DNA of 64,000 nucleotides from assembly GCF_963675165.1 (NCBI RefSeq), contig NC_087391.1, positions 3,181,001 through 3,245,000 on the forward strand, read 5' to 3'. Position numbers and translations under genes: made by a program. The notes beneath the pieces are model-generated. The model searched no databases. It was not told where the DNA came from and worked only from the letters and a program-made list of their open reading frames with translations. Source of the DNA: Halichondria panicea (lineage: Eukaryota; Porifera; Demospongiae; Suberitida; Halichondriidae). Below, in pieces: positions 33,554 through 45,905 of this stretch (its first letter is position 1; every line of letters starts with the position of its first letter).

Positions 33554-34112
33554 TTAACCCGTCCTTGCTACCGAGATTTTTAAAATTTCGTTGTACAGGA
33601 GCTATATACGCACACGCTGTAGGTACTAGCACATTACTAGCTCTTTCACGTGGTATTTTCACGTGGTATTTTCAATATCTTGCCTCGAGGTACAATACTG
33701 TCGAAAGAAAAGTGACCGTTTGATGATGACTTCAAGATCTTCGTAGTATAACCTCAGTGAGCTGCTAGACAGTGAGAATGTCAACAGTGACTGGGATCAT
33801 AGCTAGGTAGGAAGCTACTTCAAGCTAGGCCAGTTTATGGATCTGGTAAGTCTAAGCCTACAGTAGCATCTGTACTACAGACTGTATTGTGATAGCTTCA
33901 GTATAGGTTACAGCACCAATGAGCCACCATTGAACTTGTATACCTGTGTTTCCCGGGAAAAGGGCGTCGACCTCGCAGAGAAGTTTCGGCAATTAGTTGG
34001 GGGTGGTCAGTTGCTAGGTAATGATGATGATTTCATGGCGGAAATAGTTACGAGTTACGAGTTATTTCATTTCAATGTATGGTTCATGAGATTATGGTAT
34101 AGATTTTTAAAT
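33554..34112 (+). mobile_element. piggyBac-like family C, diverged copy
   Basis: It begins TTAACCCGTCCTTGCTACCG and shares internal sequence in inverted order with the complete family C element at 41587-42500. Examples are CTTGCCTCGAGGTACA, AGAAAAGTGACCGTTTGAT, GCTGCTAGACAGTGAGAATG, TGACTGGGATCATA, GGGTGGTCAGTTGCTAGGTA and GATGATGAT. The right end is eroded near 34060-34112. A short remnant frame (33930-34115) is not a functional gene. Confidence 0.5.
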
Positions 34113-34283
34113 TAGCATTACCGTCTCAGTGTCTTTTACCAAATCTAAATCTAACAGGATATAGGTACAAGGATATTGCTATACCATTTGCTGCTGTAAT
34201 GGCAGTGTTAAAAATAGGTAGTTATACAATAGCACCATGCCAACACTCATGGTGTCAACACTCACCAAATAATTGTAACCAAA

Positions 34284-34480
34284 TGCACCTATCAATGTCA
34301 AGCCCCACCCCTGACATACGGGAGGGCACTCACTTTCCCCCCAACACAGAGTCAACATTTTCCCCAGCAATGTTGATGCGTATGCGCATCACAAAGTTGC
34401 TAGATTAGCTGCCCAGTGTACCCCCACCATATATATACCATATATATACAAGGGGATTGATAGGCACATGAGGAACCCCC
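34284..34480. mobile_element. Degenerate relative of the TGCACCTATCAAT MITE
   Basis: TGCACCTATCAATGTCA followed by CCCCACCCC at 34284 matches the terminus of the clear MITE at 53004-53340. A GGGGATTGATAGGCACAT stretch at 34452-34469 looks like a diverged opposite end. No target duplication can be matched, so this copy is tentative. Another isolated terminus-like match, TGCACCTATCAAATTTGG, is at 4663. Confidence 0.35.
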
Positions 34481-35514
34481 ACCATTCATTATAAATGTAT
34501 AATCCCCACCCAATCCCCTATACTGCCGGCTTGACATGTAAAGGGTGCTTGTAAGACCTTGTGGAACATGCACTTGCCTATAATCAGCGACCTGTGTAAA
34601 AGGTTGAAACACTCCGCGTTATAATTAATTTTGCGCTCGTGAATATGTTGTGGTTGATCGTTCTGTGTTGTATTTTAACTGTTTCTAGCTCTTCTATCCA
34701 CTAGGCTTAACAAGCTCTAAGTCCGTTGTATTTTTTTGGAGTTTAGCTTGAATTACTCTCTGTCAACTTTTCCTCTTTCCCTGCAAAATATTGGTTATTA
34801 AGTGCTGCTGTACTGGTCCTGACACTTTTAGAGACACCACGGGCCTTGACCTCCCACGGCCAACTCACAACTCGTAACTGTTACGTGTTACAATAACAAT
34901 AAAGGGTGCAAATAGTGTTGTGCATGCACGTTGCTATACACGGACTTTTGAGACCATTTTAAGGTTGCGGTAAATCATGATTTTCTTATAATGATTTTCC
35001 ATGATAAAAATTTGAAGCACACACATGATATGCTGTATGTCAAGTATCAGTCTTCAGCTCTGAGAAACAACACAAAACTAGTAGTAACTTCCAAAAACAC
35101 TTCTTATATGATGCTTCTTACCATTCTGGAGGGCGGGTCGAAGCGTTTTTTCCACTTAAAATCGCGGCCAGAGCCAAGGAAAACAGCCGCCCTGCATATA
35201 GTGAAGCTAAGCTTTATGTCTATTCGAGCCATGAAATGACTACTGCGTTTCAGCTGGACATATAATTAATGAGCAAACGGTTGCCGTAACCTTAAGTGAG
35301 AAACAAGATCCCCGTTCACAAGAGTGAAGTCATGAAGTCATCTATCACATCGCAATCGTATTGATAAGCCAATGTTGATAAGCCAATGTGTCCGAACTGA
35401 GTCTGGAGATGACGTGACCCAGGTGAACCAAATACCAAATGTGTACGTGACTGATCTGAAGTGATGAGTTACATGTATGTTAATCTGCACGCATAATTGC
35501 GAAACAAGAGCTCA
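34481..35514. other. No recognised gene
   Basis: About 1 kb without a feature I can support, apart from short AT-rich and duplicated stretches (GATAAGCCAATGT near 35361-35389). Confidence 0.5.
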
Positions 35515-35790
35515 CGCTGACAAGTGCCCCACCCAACATATCATACAGAGGGGCAAGTGCCCACATGCAAGTGCCCAACATATCAGACTGACGAACAGCT
35601 GCCCACAAAGCCCAACATATCAGACTGACGGACAGCTTCAGACTGACGGACAGCTGCCCACAAAGCCGGACAAGTGCGGACAGTTGCCCAACAAAAGCCC
35701 AACATATCAGACTGACGGACAGCTGCCCACAAAACCCAACATATCAGACTGACGGACAAGTGCCCAACATATACTGACGGACAGCTGGAC
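35515..35790. repeat. Minisatellite of about 35-40 bp units
   Basis: Units built from CAACATATCAGACTGACGGA, CAGCTGCCCACAAAGCC and CAAGTGCCC recur about seven times with internal deletions. They are not evenly spaced and there are no unique spacers, so it is not a CRISPR array. The open frame through it is a repeat artefact. Confidence 0.8.
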
Positions 35791-36196
35791 AAAGTGTTTT
35801 TGCAGCAACTTCACCATAGATTTCAGTACTGCAACAGAGTTGGTTAGGGCAGGATAGGTACGTCTAGGCGAGGCGTGCGTGTGTACATTTCATGCAGCTG
35901 TCAATCTTATCTTCAACCACACATTGGAGATCTGTGTAAATGTGTGTAAATGTGATCATTGATCGCAGAGATTGTGATTGATGTATGACCTTGAAACAAA
36001 CAAAACATACATCATTAGATGGCAAATTAAATCTGCTAGGGGGGTGTAAACATTGCTGGGCAGATGGGTCACTAGAACTTGCCAAAAAATCACAAGTTGC
36101 TATCATCCAAGTTGCTATCATCCATGCTGAACAATGTGAATAATGTGACACTTGGGGGCCCATTTAACGTCATTATGACGTTAGGGACCACTCATA

Positions 36197-36934
36197 TTAA
36201 ACGTTTAACCGTCAGATTCTTAATTAAAGTGAAAAGTCTGTAAATTCTCTATCGGGTTTCCAGAGCAATAAAATGCCTAGCAACCATATACCAATAGAAT
36301 GCCCATACAACAAGGAATAAAATGGTGCAACATGTGTTACCATAACAACCACGGTTATTACGCTCACGGTTATTACGCTCACCCGTTTTTATCATTTTTT
36401 TATGCTTGACTAAGCTTGATTTTCACATCATAATTATGAATGTAACAGTGCTAAATTTGAAGGTACATTTGAAGGTACATGAACGATCTATGAAATTTAC
36501 AAGCTCACTTACTGCTAATTCTATTTTAGCTATACTATACTTACATTACTGATACATACTACTTGCCAGAGTCACACAGTGAGCCCTCTTTCACCGTCCT
36601 GGTCCATATCTATCCTCAGTCTCAGACAGTTCATCAGTGTCTGGTATCCCCTCTCCTTCATAGGCACTGTCTTCATATTCATAGGCATCACCAGAGGACT
36701 GTCATCACCAGAGGAGACATCACCATTGCTTCGTAAACAATCTAGCCGTGCGGTAATGAAATTTTAAAAATTTTAACATAGCAACGTGGCTTGGAAAATT
36801 CTAGACTAAATTGCACGTGATTCTACAGGGATTGCGTAGTTCGAGCTACTTCCTAAGTATCGCAGAATTAGAATTTCGCAAAAAAAGTCACTATTGCGGG
36901 CCACGATCGTGGCCCGTGACGGTTAAAAGGTTAA
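36197..36934 (-). mobile_element. piggyBac-like MITE family A, full-length inverted copy
   Basis: TTAA flanks both ends (36197-36200 and 36931-36934). The left edge reads ACGTTTAACCGTCAGATTC, the right edge GTGACGGTTAAAAGG. Inside, on the minus strand, are the family landmarks: a 20-bp palindrome CGGGCCACGATCGTGGCCCG (36897-36916), the AAGTAGCTCGAACT region, an acidic coding remnant, and the GTTATGGTAACACATG-type right half. No intact gene. Confidence 0.75.
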
Positions 36935-37254
36935 ACAATGTTTAATGAATCGCAGAAATACCGCCGTAATAAGCGTGAAATGTTTGGTGAAATGTTCGAG
37001 GTGAAATTTTCGAGGCACTTAATAAATTTTGTTGAATTGTCTGCTTAGCCTTTAAAATATACAGAGCTATTTTTTCATGAAAATTCCTCGAAAATGTCAT
37101 TTGAAGAGGAGGTAGTAAGTCTGCGTAAAATTTTTAATTCATTCAATATAAGCCTGTACCAGTATCGTGGGACCAATATCGACGTGTCACTGAGCTTTTG
37201 GTGACGCATAGGCCAATATGTGACAGGCTCTGGGAAAAAGGCCATTGGAGCAGG

Positions 37255-37510
37255 CTACAATTGTTGAGATTTAAATACGAGCAAAGAATTGCCCATGCAT
37301 TGATATGCTTAGTGATATGCTTAGTTTGCACTTTCATGCCTGAGTGAAATAGCGGTATTGAGAAACGCCCACTTAAAGATTGCTAAATATCAAATTATTG
37401 GGAAAAGTAAGGTAATGGTGAGGTAATGGTGGCTGCTTCGACAAAGCGCTTCGGTGGAACGCGTTAGATTCAGAGCATCAGATTTTACAGAGAGGTAGTA
37501 GAGTAGAAAG
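37255..37510 (-). repeat. Dispersed repeat B tail, inverted copy
   Basis: Reverse complement of 31230-31390. Shared landmarks are GCAAAGAATTGCC, the GATATGCTTA segment, GTAAGGTAATGGTGGCTGC, AACGCGTT and AGCATCAGATTTTACAGAGA. No coding sequence is recognised. Confidence 0.6.
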
Positions 37511-38289
37511 ACTGTAGATAACTATAAGCCAAGAAAAATTTATGAGACTGCAGTCCATAAATCTGGCTATTGCTCAATACATGCTCCAATATGGTTGCCC
37601 AGCTGCAGGGCCAGTTGCTTCCTCGATCCTTATGGTCCAACCACGCCTAAACCTGATGATTGAAGTACACAATTGTTCACGTGTGAGTTGACGTAAAATA
37701 CTCACTTTTTAAATACTCACTTTCTCGACATGTGCACCAAGTAGTGGAACTTAGGGGTGATACTAACATCTGGATACAGCTTACAGCACACTGTCGATCT
37801 ATGTGCAAACAGTGGATTTGAAGCATAAGCATAAGGTTTGTCCATTTGTCATCATCTTCTGGAACTATAAATAACCATCAAGCAACCATGCTGCAAAACG
37901 TACAAGTACTTTACATCTGTACTAACCATCTGCTTCAGTGTAGGGTGGTGCTCTTTTTGATTGGGGTTGGGGTGGGACGTTTTGTTGACTCCATATATCC
38001 CAGCTCGAAGTTGCTGATCAGTTCATTGAGACCGAAAGTATGTATGCAGTACTGGAGTACCAACTTCACTTCAACCTGCAATACACCTTCAAGTAGTTAA
38101 TACCGTTAATACCGTACTGCTTGGAGCAGTGATCATGCTGGCCAGTTTCTAGCTCTTCACACTGTTGAAGGTATTGCAAAATCGAACCCTTATAATAATT
38201 ATACATGTGCATGTACCATTATCTACATGTACATGTACATAATAGGTTAAAACACTAAAACACCAAATTATACCTTTGTCTTTATTTCT

Positions 38290-38590
38290 TCTTTAGTCCC
38301 CATACATTGGCGGCAACCACGAAAAGCTGTGCACCCAGTAGATTTGCACCTAGGTTATCTGCAGATCTAGGTTATCTGCAGATACATGGCTGATTGTACC
38401 ATAAAATTTCTGCTGGGTACCCCTGTGCATGGAAGGTACTATAATTATAATTATAGGATATCATATCAGGAATTGTCAATCTTCTTATCATCCTTACCCT
38501 ATGGTGTATTTGTCAATTAAAACTTAGACGAGACCGGTGCTTGGATGTTTCCAAGTGTGAAGTAGAAAAAACCTGCAAAAAACACAAAAT
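38290..38590 (-). pseudogene. Fragment of the unknown multi-exon family (as at 25773-27010)
   Basis: On the minus strand an acceptor-like TTTTTGCAG near 38575 is followed by a frame reading FFYFTLGNIQAPVSSKF. Further down (about 38385-38300) comes DNLGANLLGAQLFVVAAN. Both are the conserved exon motifs YFTLGN and ADNLGxxxLG of the gene at 25773-27010, in the same order. Duplications such as CTAGGTTATCTGCAGAT (38350-38384) disturb it. A relic only. Confidence 0.4.
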
Positions 38591-40039
38591 AACGAAACCA
38601 TGCATGCATAAGGTACACAAGGTGTGTGAACTTTCCCTGTATGGTGTACTTATATTTTTCATCAAAAGAATGGAAGAAAGTGATGATCATGTCAAGCGAA
38701 GACTGAATCTGATGATGTGAGCTTGATCATAGTGGCTATACTTAACGAATACGACCTAAACGACGTCAACTTTGGGGTGTATTGAAAATAGGATTCGATG
38801 TGCACTTATGTTGTGATGGTCGTAAAAATGTGTGATTTTCTTAAGCACACTGATTACGCGAAGTGCTTAAAAGAATTTCCTGGATCTTTGGGATTTGACT
38901 GGAAAGTAAGACTAGGCACTTGATTACTATTGCTGCCGTACTTTGATGCTCCGAATATGCTTGTTATTGACCCCATGCACAATCTGCTGGACTACGTTAC
39001 AAGGTCGACTGGGAGTCGAGTCGTCGATATCGATGTCGCCAAATCCACTTCCAGGAACAGTCTTCATCACTGAGCTAGGTGCTTCTCGTCAGCTCCCAGC
39101 ATAAACGTCTGAACCACAGGCGCACAGGCGACTACACGTCGGTATTGGCAGGCCACGTGTCGCTACACCGGCGTCAACTTCCTCTCGCGGACAGGAGCAT
39201 GGGAGGAGATATGTAACTGGACTAAAAACTAACTTACTGACTGTGTGTGGGTGTTGTGTGGGTGTTGTGTGTGGGTGTAACACGTGATGTGTTACACATG
39301 TTCAGTCAGTTGCACGTTTAGGAAACCACGTGATCATTTCAATGACTTTTGTGTATTGGCCGTGCTACGCAATAATAATTGCCGGGATTCTTGTATTTTA
39401 CGCTGTATTTTACGCTCCATGATGCAATATAGAACCACTATAATTATTGAGAAAAAAGATATTGAGAAAAAAGAAAAAAAAATTAAGTTTTTGCCGAAGA
39501 AATGATAAAGTAAGTTATCTTTGGTACACATTATATTAGCTCTGTATTATTTCAGAAGAAAAGCTTATTGTTATTTCATGATTATAGTATTGCATGGACT
39601 TAGGCGCCATTAATAGATATGCGACGATACTTTACTCGCTAGATCAAAATTAAAACGTATACAAAAAGCTGCCACGCCTCCATTCAGCCTCCATTCACAA
39701 GTCAATCTCCATCCACCAGTCAAACAATCCACAAGTCAACCAACGAATCCTATTCTTGGTGCCTTGACTAAAAATAACTACTCAACCTGTCATACTGTCA
39801 TACTGTGTAAGATTTCTAATGAAGCATCCAGCAGCAAAACGTTATTATACACACTTTGGTCAGACTGTACATTGCCATACATTGCCATGTACGTGTACAT
39901 AACCACATTGCAGCCGGCCTCCAAGAGCTGTGGTCATCATATTAAGAAAATATTAAGAAAAACAAAATAATATCGGCTTGATATAAATTAGATGAGCTGT
40001 GATAAACAAAACAAAACAGACACACACATACACTCGCGT
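38591..40039. other. No recognised gene
   Basis: A short frame near 38829-38910 (MCDFLKHTDYAKCLKEFPGS) ends in a donor-like GTAAG, but I cannot link it to a family. GTGTGGGTGTT units repeat at 39242-39275. Nothing else can be supported. Confidence 0.4.
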
Positions 40040-41245
40040 GGGATACCTCCCAAAGGCTACCAGCTTTATGCCAGACGCTGATGAACTCTGAGGACATGCA
40101 TGACATGGACCTAGACGCTAGCGCTATGGACCAGGACGGTGAAAGACTAGGAGAGGGCTCACTGTGTGACTCTGGCAAGTAGTATAGTATAGCTAGAATA
40201 TCAGTAGTGAGTATAGTATAGAATTAGCAATAATGAACAGTCTTTATGTGAGTTTGTAAATTTCATAGATCGTTCACCGATATAGTAATACATGTACGTA
40301 TTGTACTTCAAATTGATATAATTATCTTACATTCTCCATGCACTTAAGGCCTGGGCCTTGTACTGATAGCATTAATTTTATTCATTACCCAAGATTGTGT
40401 AGATTATGTAGTGTTAATGAGATTCATAATCCTTATCAGTGCATGTGACGTAATGTGTTTTGCCTAGCTAGCTGCTGGAACTATTATACAATATCTTTAG
40501 CAACAAAAGGGGCTGGCTTAAGCAAGGTGTAAGAGTAGCTGTTTAGGCCCTCAAAAGATGGAGTATGTTGTCATGATTATGTTTCCCAAGTGGGAAGTCA
40601 ATATGTGCAAAATTGTCTTAGCTATACTGGCTTCTTCAGCTCTGGCAGCCACCCTAGAGGTAGGCTATGTTGTGTATCTCAAGAATACAGTAACTGCTAC
40701 TCTTCCCATTTATGATACTAGTACCTAGCAATGAGTTATTCATCTAGCCTTGTTTTTGAAGCTTGATCTTGGCATCTTCATGGCCTCTTTTTGCAGTTTT
40801 CTTACTAAAAGTGGCATGACGTCATCACCATTTATGGGGCTATTAGCATAATTGAATTAAGCTAATTAGTTTTTTGGAAAAAGAAAACATTGAGCTTCAT
40901 GTTGAATCATCTTGATGTAGCATAAATGGTATGTTGCAAATAATACAGCAGTATGAACATTGTTTTAAATTTTGGTATTCAGACTTTGACCCGGGCCTTA
41001 AGTGCGCAGAGTTCATATGATGTGAACATAATTATGATAGGCTGATCCATAAAAAAATTTTTTAGGATTTTATCTCACCGCTGGCCGAGCATTTAAAATG
41101 ATAAAAACGGGTGAGCGTAATAACCGTGGTTGTTATGGCAACACATCCTTGTTGTATGGGCATTCAAGGTTGCTAGGCATTTTATAGAGAATTTACAGAC
41201 ATTTCACTTCACTGTTAATTAAGAATCCGACGGTTAAAGGGTTAA
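40040..41245 (+). mobile_element. piggyBac-like MITE family A, 5'-truncated, carrying a nested element
   Basis: Left sequence is lost; the copy starts at the GGGATACCTCCCAAAGG part of the coding remnant. The right half (41014-41241) matches other family A copies and ends GACGGTTAAAGGG before TTAA (41242-41245). A second TTAA-flanked element (40348-40997) sits in the middle, so the family A copy is older than that insertion. Confidence 0.65.
40348..40997 (+). mobile_element. TTAA-flanked element B, nested in family A
   Basis: TTAA precedes (40344-40347) and follows (40998-41001) a segment beginning GGCCTGGGCC and ending GACCCGGGCC, whose reverse complement is GGCCCGGGTC. Terminal match is short (about 9 of 10). 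The interior matches repeat B at 30865-31215. Length is 650 bp, with no coding sequence. The TTAA target suggests piggyBac-type mobilisation although the ends differ from families A and C. Confidence 0.6.
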
Positions 41246-41247
41246 CC

Positions 41248-41500
41248 ATTATAGACACCCGCTATTATTGCTAATTGGTTTATATACCATTATAGACACC
41301 GCTGATTTATAGACACATTGCTATTTCTTGATTATTACAGACCATTATAGACACTATAGACACTGCTATTTCTTGATACCATTACAGACACCGCTCGCTA
41401 TTATTGCTATTTCTTGATTTATATACCATTATGGACACCGCTATTTCTTGATTTATATACCATGCATTGTAGACACCGCTATTAGCTTTTATATACGCTT
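41248..41500. repeat. Minisatellite of roughly 30-bp units
   Basis: Units around ACCATTATAGACACCGCTAT and TTCTTGATTTATATACCAT recur about seven times with deletions, directly after the TTAA of the family A copy. No gene. Confidence 0.75.
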
Positions 41501-41586
41501 GCTATTATTGTCATAATTATTGCGATAATTATTACTACATACACTATAATTAATATTCTCAAGATGGTTTCACCAAGTAATGAATA

Positions 41587-42500
41587 TTAACCCTTTCCCG
41601 GCTTTAATTAAAAAAACAAAATACAGAATAAAATACACAAAAATACATATCTCGTGAACCATGCATTGTAATCACTTGCAACTATTTCCTACAGGTAGCC
41701 CATATCCTGGGGGTACCATGACATCATCATCGTTACCTAGCAACTGACCACCCCCCACTAATTAACGATTTTTTTTACACATTTCACAATTATGAACATA
41801 AACAATATTGTATGAAGGCATGAAGTAACTAAAGAAACTAAAGACACTAAATAAGTGTTCTCAATGTTCTCACGGTGACATGGTTCAATCAGGATCAGCA
41901 GAAACTTCTCTGCGAGGTCGTATCGGCAGACGCTCTTTTCCCGGGAAATGTTTTCTTCACCTACACACAGGTTTACAAGTTCAATGGTGGCTCATGATGT
42001 CCACTTGTGTATGTACTAACTAGACTAAGCATACCATACTGAAGCTATCCAGACTACATTATGATACTCCATAGTTACTTACAAGGTCCAGGACTTTGGT
42101 TCATGCTGAGGAGCTTCTTCCTCCGGTTCTTCAGGCTCTATATTTATAGCTTGACCTCTGAAAAGTAGTTTCCTCTCTTGGTATGATCCCAGTCACTGTC
42201 CTCTTACTCAACAAGGCCATAAGCATCGTTATTCTCACTGTCTAGCTGCCCTAGAACCTCGCTGAGGTTGTACTACAAAGATTTTGTAGCCATTATCAAA
42301 CGGTCACTTTTCTTTCGACAGTACTGCACAAAGTGTACCTCAAGGCAAGATATTAAAGATACCATGTGAAAGAGCAGCCCAATGCGCATGTGCTGGTACC
42401 TACAGCGTGCGCATAGCTCCAACACAGCGCCCACAACGATTTTCTGAAAATTATCACTACCGCTGCCGTCATATGACGGCTAAAGCCGGGAAAGGGTTAA
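41587..42500 (-). mobile_element. piggyBac-like family C, complete non-autonomous copy
   Basis: TTAA flanks both sides (41587-41590 and 42497-42500). Termini are a perfect 16-bp inverted repeat, CCCTTTCCCGGCTTTA. A CCGTCATATGACGG palindrome lies next to the right end. The minus strand has a short acidic frame with stops (NLSEVLGQLDSENNDAYGLV), reminiscent of the acidic N-terminus of piggyBac transposases. Parts of the left half recur inside both arms of the large inverted repeat (60890-61215 and 63455-63770). Confidence 0.75.
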
Positions 42501-44640
42501 TAATACATACTATAATTATACAGACAGGTATATAGTATTTATAGTATGCTATAATAACTATGACATAATGTTATGTGTCACATGGACTACAGTACTACAG
42601 TACTGGCCAAAGTTAAGGGGAGCCTAACTTTAGTGCCTCCACCGGTCTAAACGTATACGTTTTAGAATTTCTTGCGGTGACTCGCCGAGATCGTTGAAGG
42701 ACTTCCTTCTGAACACCAGAGTCTTGCCCGTCTTTGTCACTTCCTCGCAATCTCCTCAGAAAGAAATTTTTCTCATGAACTTTTTCGCATTTTCTACCTG
42801 TTTTTGCTGCTGCTTGCAGAAGAACTAGAAGGCATGAGCCGATATTGTGATACATCACTGGCTTGTATGTCGGTCGCCTTAAAGCGCAGAAACTTGTCCA
42901 CATATCTTATACTTACTTCGTCAAATGAAGTGTCTCCCTCATCTACTTCGTTGCGGACTGGCTCATCAGAGCAAACTTCTGGTCGATCACATACTCCATG
43001 ATTGTCTTCGATTGTCTTCGATTGTTTCACGTTAGTCTTGTGCAACAATTCTCAATGGAAGCTCTACATTTAATGTCTGTCATCATTTAATGTCTGTCAT
43101 GTACGGTAGCAGTGTGTGTCAGACTGAGCTTTAGCAATTCGTGCAATTCGTGCTTTAAGTGCAGTTGAAGGTAAACTCTTGCAATTATTTTTATTACTAA
43201 GCAACTTTTATTACTAAGCAACTATGCGCATTACGTTGCACAGCGCATGCGCAGCAATTGGACCATTGCTACGCTTTTCCAGTTGTTGCACTGAATATAA
43301 TGGATATGGACAATCGCAAGAGAGCGGCACCATCCGATTCCACAACTGTATCACTGGTGAAGAGGAGAACGCCATCTAGGGAATTGTGTATTTCAGCTCT
43401 CTTAACAAGGCATGTACCACCCAATCGATGGGCAGTAGTTGCTAAACTAAGATCTGCTGGATTTCGTTTGTGCTGGGATTGGAAACGGAAGTAGTGGTCA
43501 ATACTCAGTCTCGAGGACAAGCCGAGGTGTATTTACATGGCCGCCTCAGGAATTATGCACTGTGCTATTTCTAATGCAATGGAGAAAACACCGTCCAGTA
43601 GTAAACAAAATTAATAACTCGACAATGATAATAGCAGTACATAATAATTATCATGTAAATCTTGCTCGTGTTTGATTGGTGTTCGTGTTTGATTGGTGTA
43701 ATGATTATTTTGGTGTAATGATTATTATGTATTGAACATGTGAATGTGAGGAGAAATAGTGTTAAGGAAAATTGCGCCTTTTTAGGTAAAACTTGAGTGG
43801 GTGGGTAATTCAAATGGTCCAACTGGATGATCCTGTTGCATGTTCTATAAAAATAGATGTTTTGAGAAGTGGACTCATTTAATGCAACAATGGCTACTAA
43901 CACAGCTACAGCTACAGGTAGTAGTCCTATACTGAAAACGTCGGATGAAAAAAGTGTAGAAATTTGAGAAATTGAGTGTTGTTACAATAATCTTTTACCC
44001 GGGCAGGCGAAGAATACAAGATACAACAGCCTTATGGAAATGGCGACGGAGAGCAGGGACATTGTCGTGCCCATGATATAGGCTGTACCAAGACCTAGTA
44101 GTGTTAGGCAAACCGATGAAGAGGCGTGGATATGAAGAGGCGTGGATAGAGGCAAGAAGAAGGAGGAGGGAGATAGAAATCGAGGAAGACAGGACAGAGG
44201 AGGAGAGAGATTGAGTTAAAGGAGGATAGGGTGTGGAGGGAAGAAAGAAAGAAAGAGAATGAGGGAGACTTCGAAGGAAGAAGAAAACAAAGAGTGGAGG
44301 ACGTCAGTAAGCTATTGAATACAAGTAGCTTCATAGACATGTGTGTTTATATAGATATCTCGCTGCTCGGTTGTAATAAACCAAACCCAAAGGCCAAGGA
44401 CAACAACGAGGGGGGAAAAAATGGAGGGGAAAGAAGGGTAAGCCGTAAGGGACCTGGACGTACCCTCGAAAAACTTGACATGATATATCTTTATGACTAT
44501 ATAGGTCTACTATATGTAATATTTATTGTATACACGTTCTTGTTATAAAAAACTTTACTAACAAGTACAAAAAACATTTTGTGAAAAAATTGGGAAGAGT
44601 AGGGTTGGAAGAGCATGCATACTGAAAGAACAATTGTAGG
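42501..44640. other. Unrecognised open frames, no confident gene
   Basis: On the minus strand two overlapping frames (43048-42794 and 42903-42613) could be one frameshifted coding piece rich in Ser and charged residues; I do not recognise it. On the plus strand a 78-codon frame at 43258-43494 is basic and also unrecognised. A purine-rich AGGAGG tract lies at 44150-44290. Short tandem duplications occur near 43189-43221 and 43665-43695. Confidence 0.35.
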
Positions 44641-44899
44641 TTGGTATAGTCTTTGCATGCTCCAACTAGCTGGGGGTGGGGCTCAATCTTTGCGATCTTC
44701 ACCAGTTGGGTCCAGGTGCTGGTCCATCTGGAGGAAAGAAAAGGTGCGAACCAAAATAGCTACAGTGCTAGCATATTATTATAGCATTGGGTAACCTATA
44801 GACTACTATCTCCACTACTATAATTATACTATCTATACCATAATATAAGATGCTGTATAGATCCACAAAATATGTGCATTGGGGTACTATACATTGTTG

Positions 44900-45094
44900 C
44901 TACTTCTCTTGTTCATCACTGCTCCATGTGGTCACACCAGCAAAGTTAATAGATTCCACTCTAAGCCAGTCTTCATTCGACCAGAGTAATCCTCGGCGTT
45001 GATATCGGCCTTGCATGTTAAAATACTTGTTAATCCACGTTCGGATTGTCTTTTCTGACTTGCACTGAGCTGCGGTTGTAGCCTTCATCTTCAA
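44900..45094 (-). pseudogene. N-terminal fragment of a DDE transposase
   Basis: The frame reads MKATTAAQCKSEKTIRTWIN, YFNMQGRYQRRGLLWSNEDW. It aligns by eye with the N-terminal region of the transposase at 16385-16560 (KATESAQLAASFVGKNDKTV, GRYERKGVLWHNEN). No catalytic part is found nearby. Probably a related transposon relic. Confidence 0.5.
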
Positions 45095-45219
45095 GTCAAA
45101 AGACAGGAAGCCGAAAACAGGAAGCCGAAACGTTCAGCACCAAGAATGCATCACAAGTTTGTACATTTTTACTTTGCGAAGGTGAGAACCTTTCTTAGTC
45201 TATACACTTTCTTAGTCTA

Positions 45220-45322
45220 TACAGGTCTCCAGCGTAACTGCGTATGTTTATATAGCCAGCGTAACTGCGTATGTTTATATAGCAAGCTATATAAACATAC
45301 GCAGTTACGCTGGAGACCTGTA
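45220..45322. repeat. Perfect palindrome with 37-bp arms and an extra half copy
   Basis: Left arm 45220-45256 begins TACAGGTCTCCAGCGTAACT; the right arm 45286-45322 is its exact reverse complement. Between them, 45257-45283 is a direct repeat of the inner 27 bp of the left arm. The transcript of either strand could form a long perfect hairpin. Confidence 0.85.
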
Positions 45323-45738
45323 ATATAAGTTTTGTAATTATTACACTTCACTGTGCTGTGTGTATAACTTGAGCCAATAACATTTATTTCTCCACAGAAA
45401 AGAAAACGGGGAGGCCGAGGATGTACGGCTAGGTGTGGTCAAGAAAATATGTCGCCTGATCAAGACTGAACTTGTTGTGAGTTGGGTATAATTATAAGCA
45501 TGATTTATTAACAGCACAAAACTGTTTTAATTATTGGGACTAGCACTGTCTGTTTGTTTGGCTGTTTGTCAACCTTAGTCACAGTAAAAGGTAAGGAACG
45601 ATGCTTTCATGTCTGTGAATAATGATTATGTTTACAATGATTTTGACGTTGAGTTACCTGCCTCGTCCTTGTGATAGTGGAATTAACAGATGGTAACTTA
45701 CCATGTATTATAAGGTGTACATATGCATGTAATAGGTG

Positions 45739-45905
45739 TTCTAAAAACGGCTTCCAATGTCATTGGGAAGGGAGGATTCGGAGAGGTATATCGAGGACAA
45801 CAGTTGAGAGGATAAGTTTTCAGCAAGGAAAGTTCCATATTTGTAAATGAAGTTCAAAGACTTCTCCTCTTGGGTGAGCATAATGATAAAGATCTGACTT
45901 AGAGT
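45739..45905 (+). pseudogene. Protein kinase N-lobe fragment
   Basis: The frame reads VLKTASNVIGKGGFGEVYRG, matching the glycine-rich ATP loop of protein kinases. A stop follows shortly, and then a related stretch IFVNEVQRLLLLGEHNDK. Nearby segments (QYESGPKQGVVSGIYSQ at about 46022, IVIAEVKKAILSKDTSDYS at about 46193) may belong to the same or another broken gene. No catalytic loop or DFG motif is seen. Confidence 0.4.

Noticed and set aside
35515-35790. Possible CRISPR array or small secreted protein
   Set aside because: Irregular minisatellite without spacers; the open frame follows the repeat unit.
44231-44548. 105-codon open frame as a gene
   Set aside because: Much of it is the translation of a purine-rich AGGAGG/GAAAGA tract; the hydrophobic end is AT-rich low complexity.
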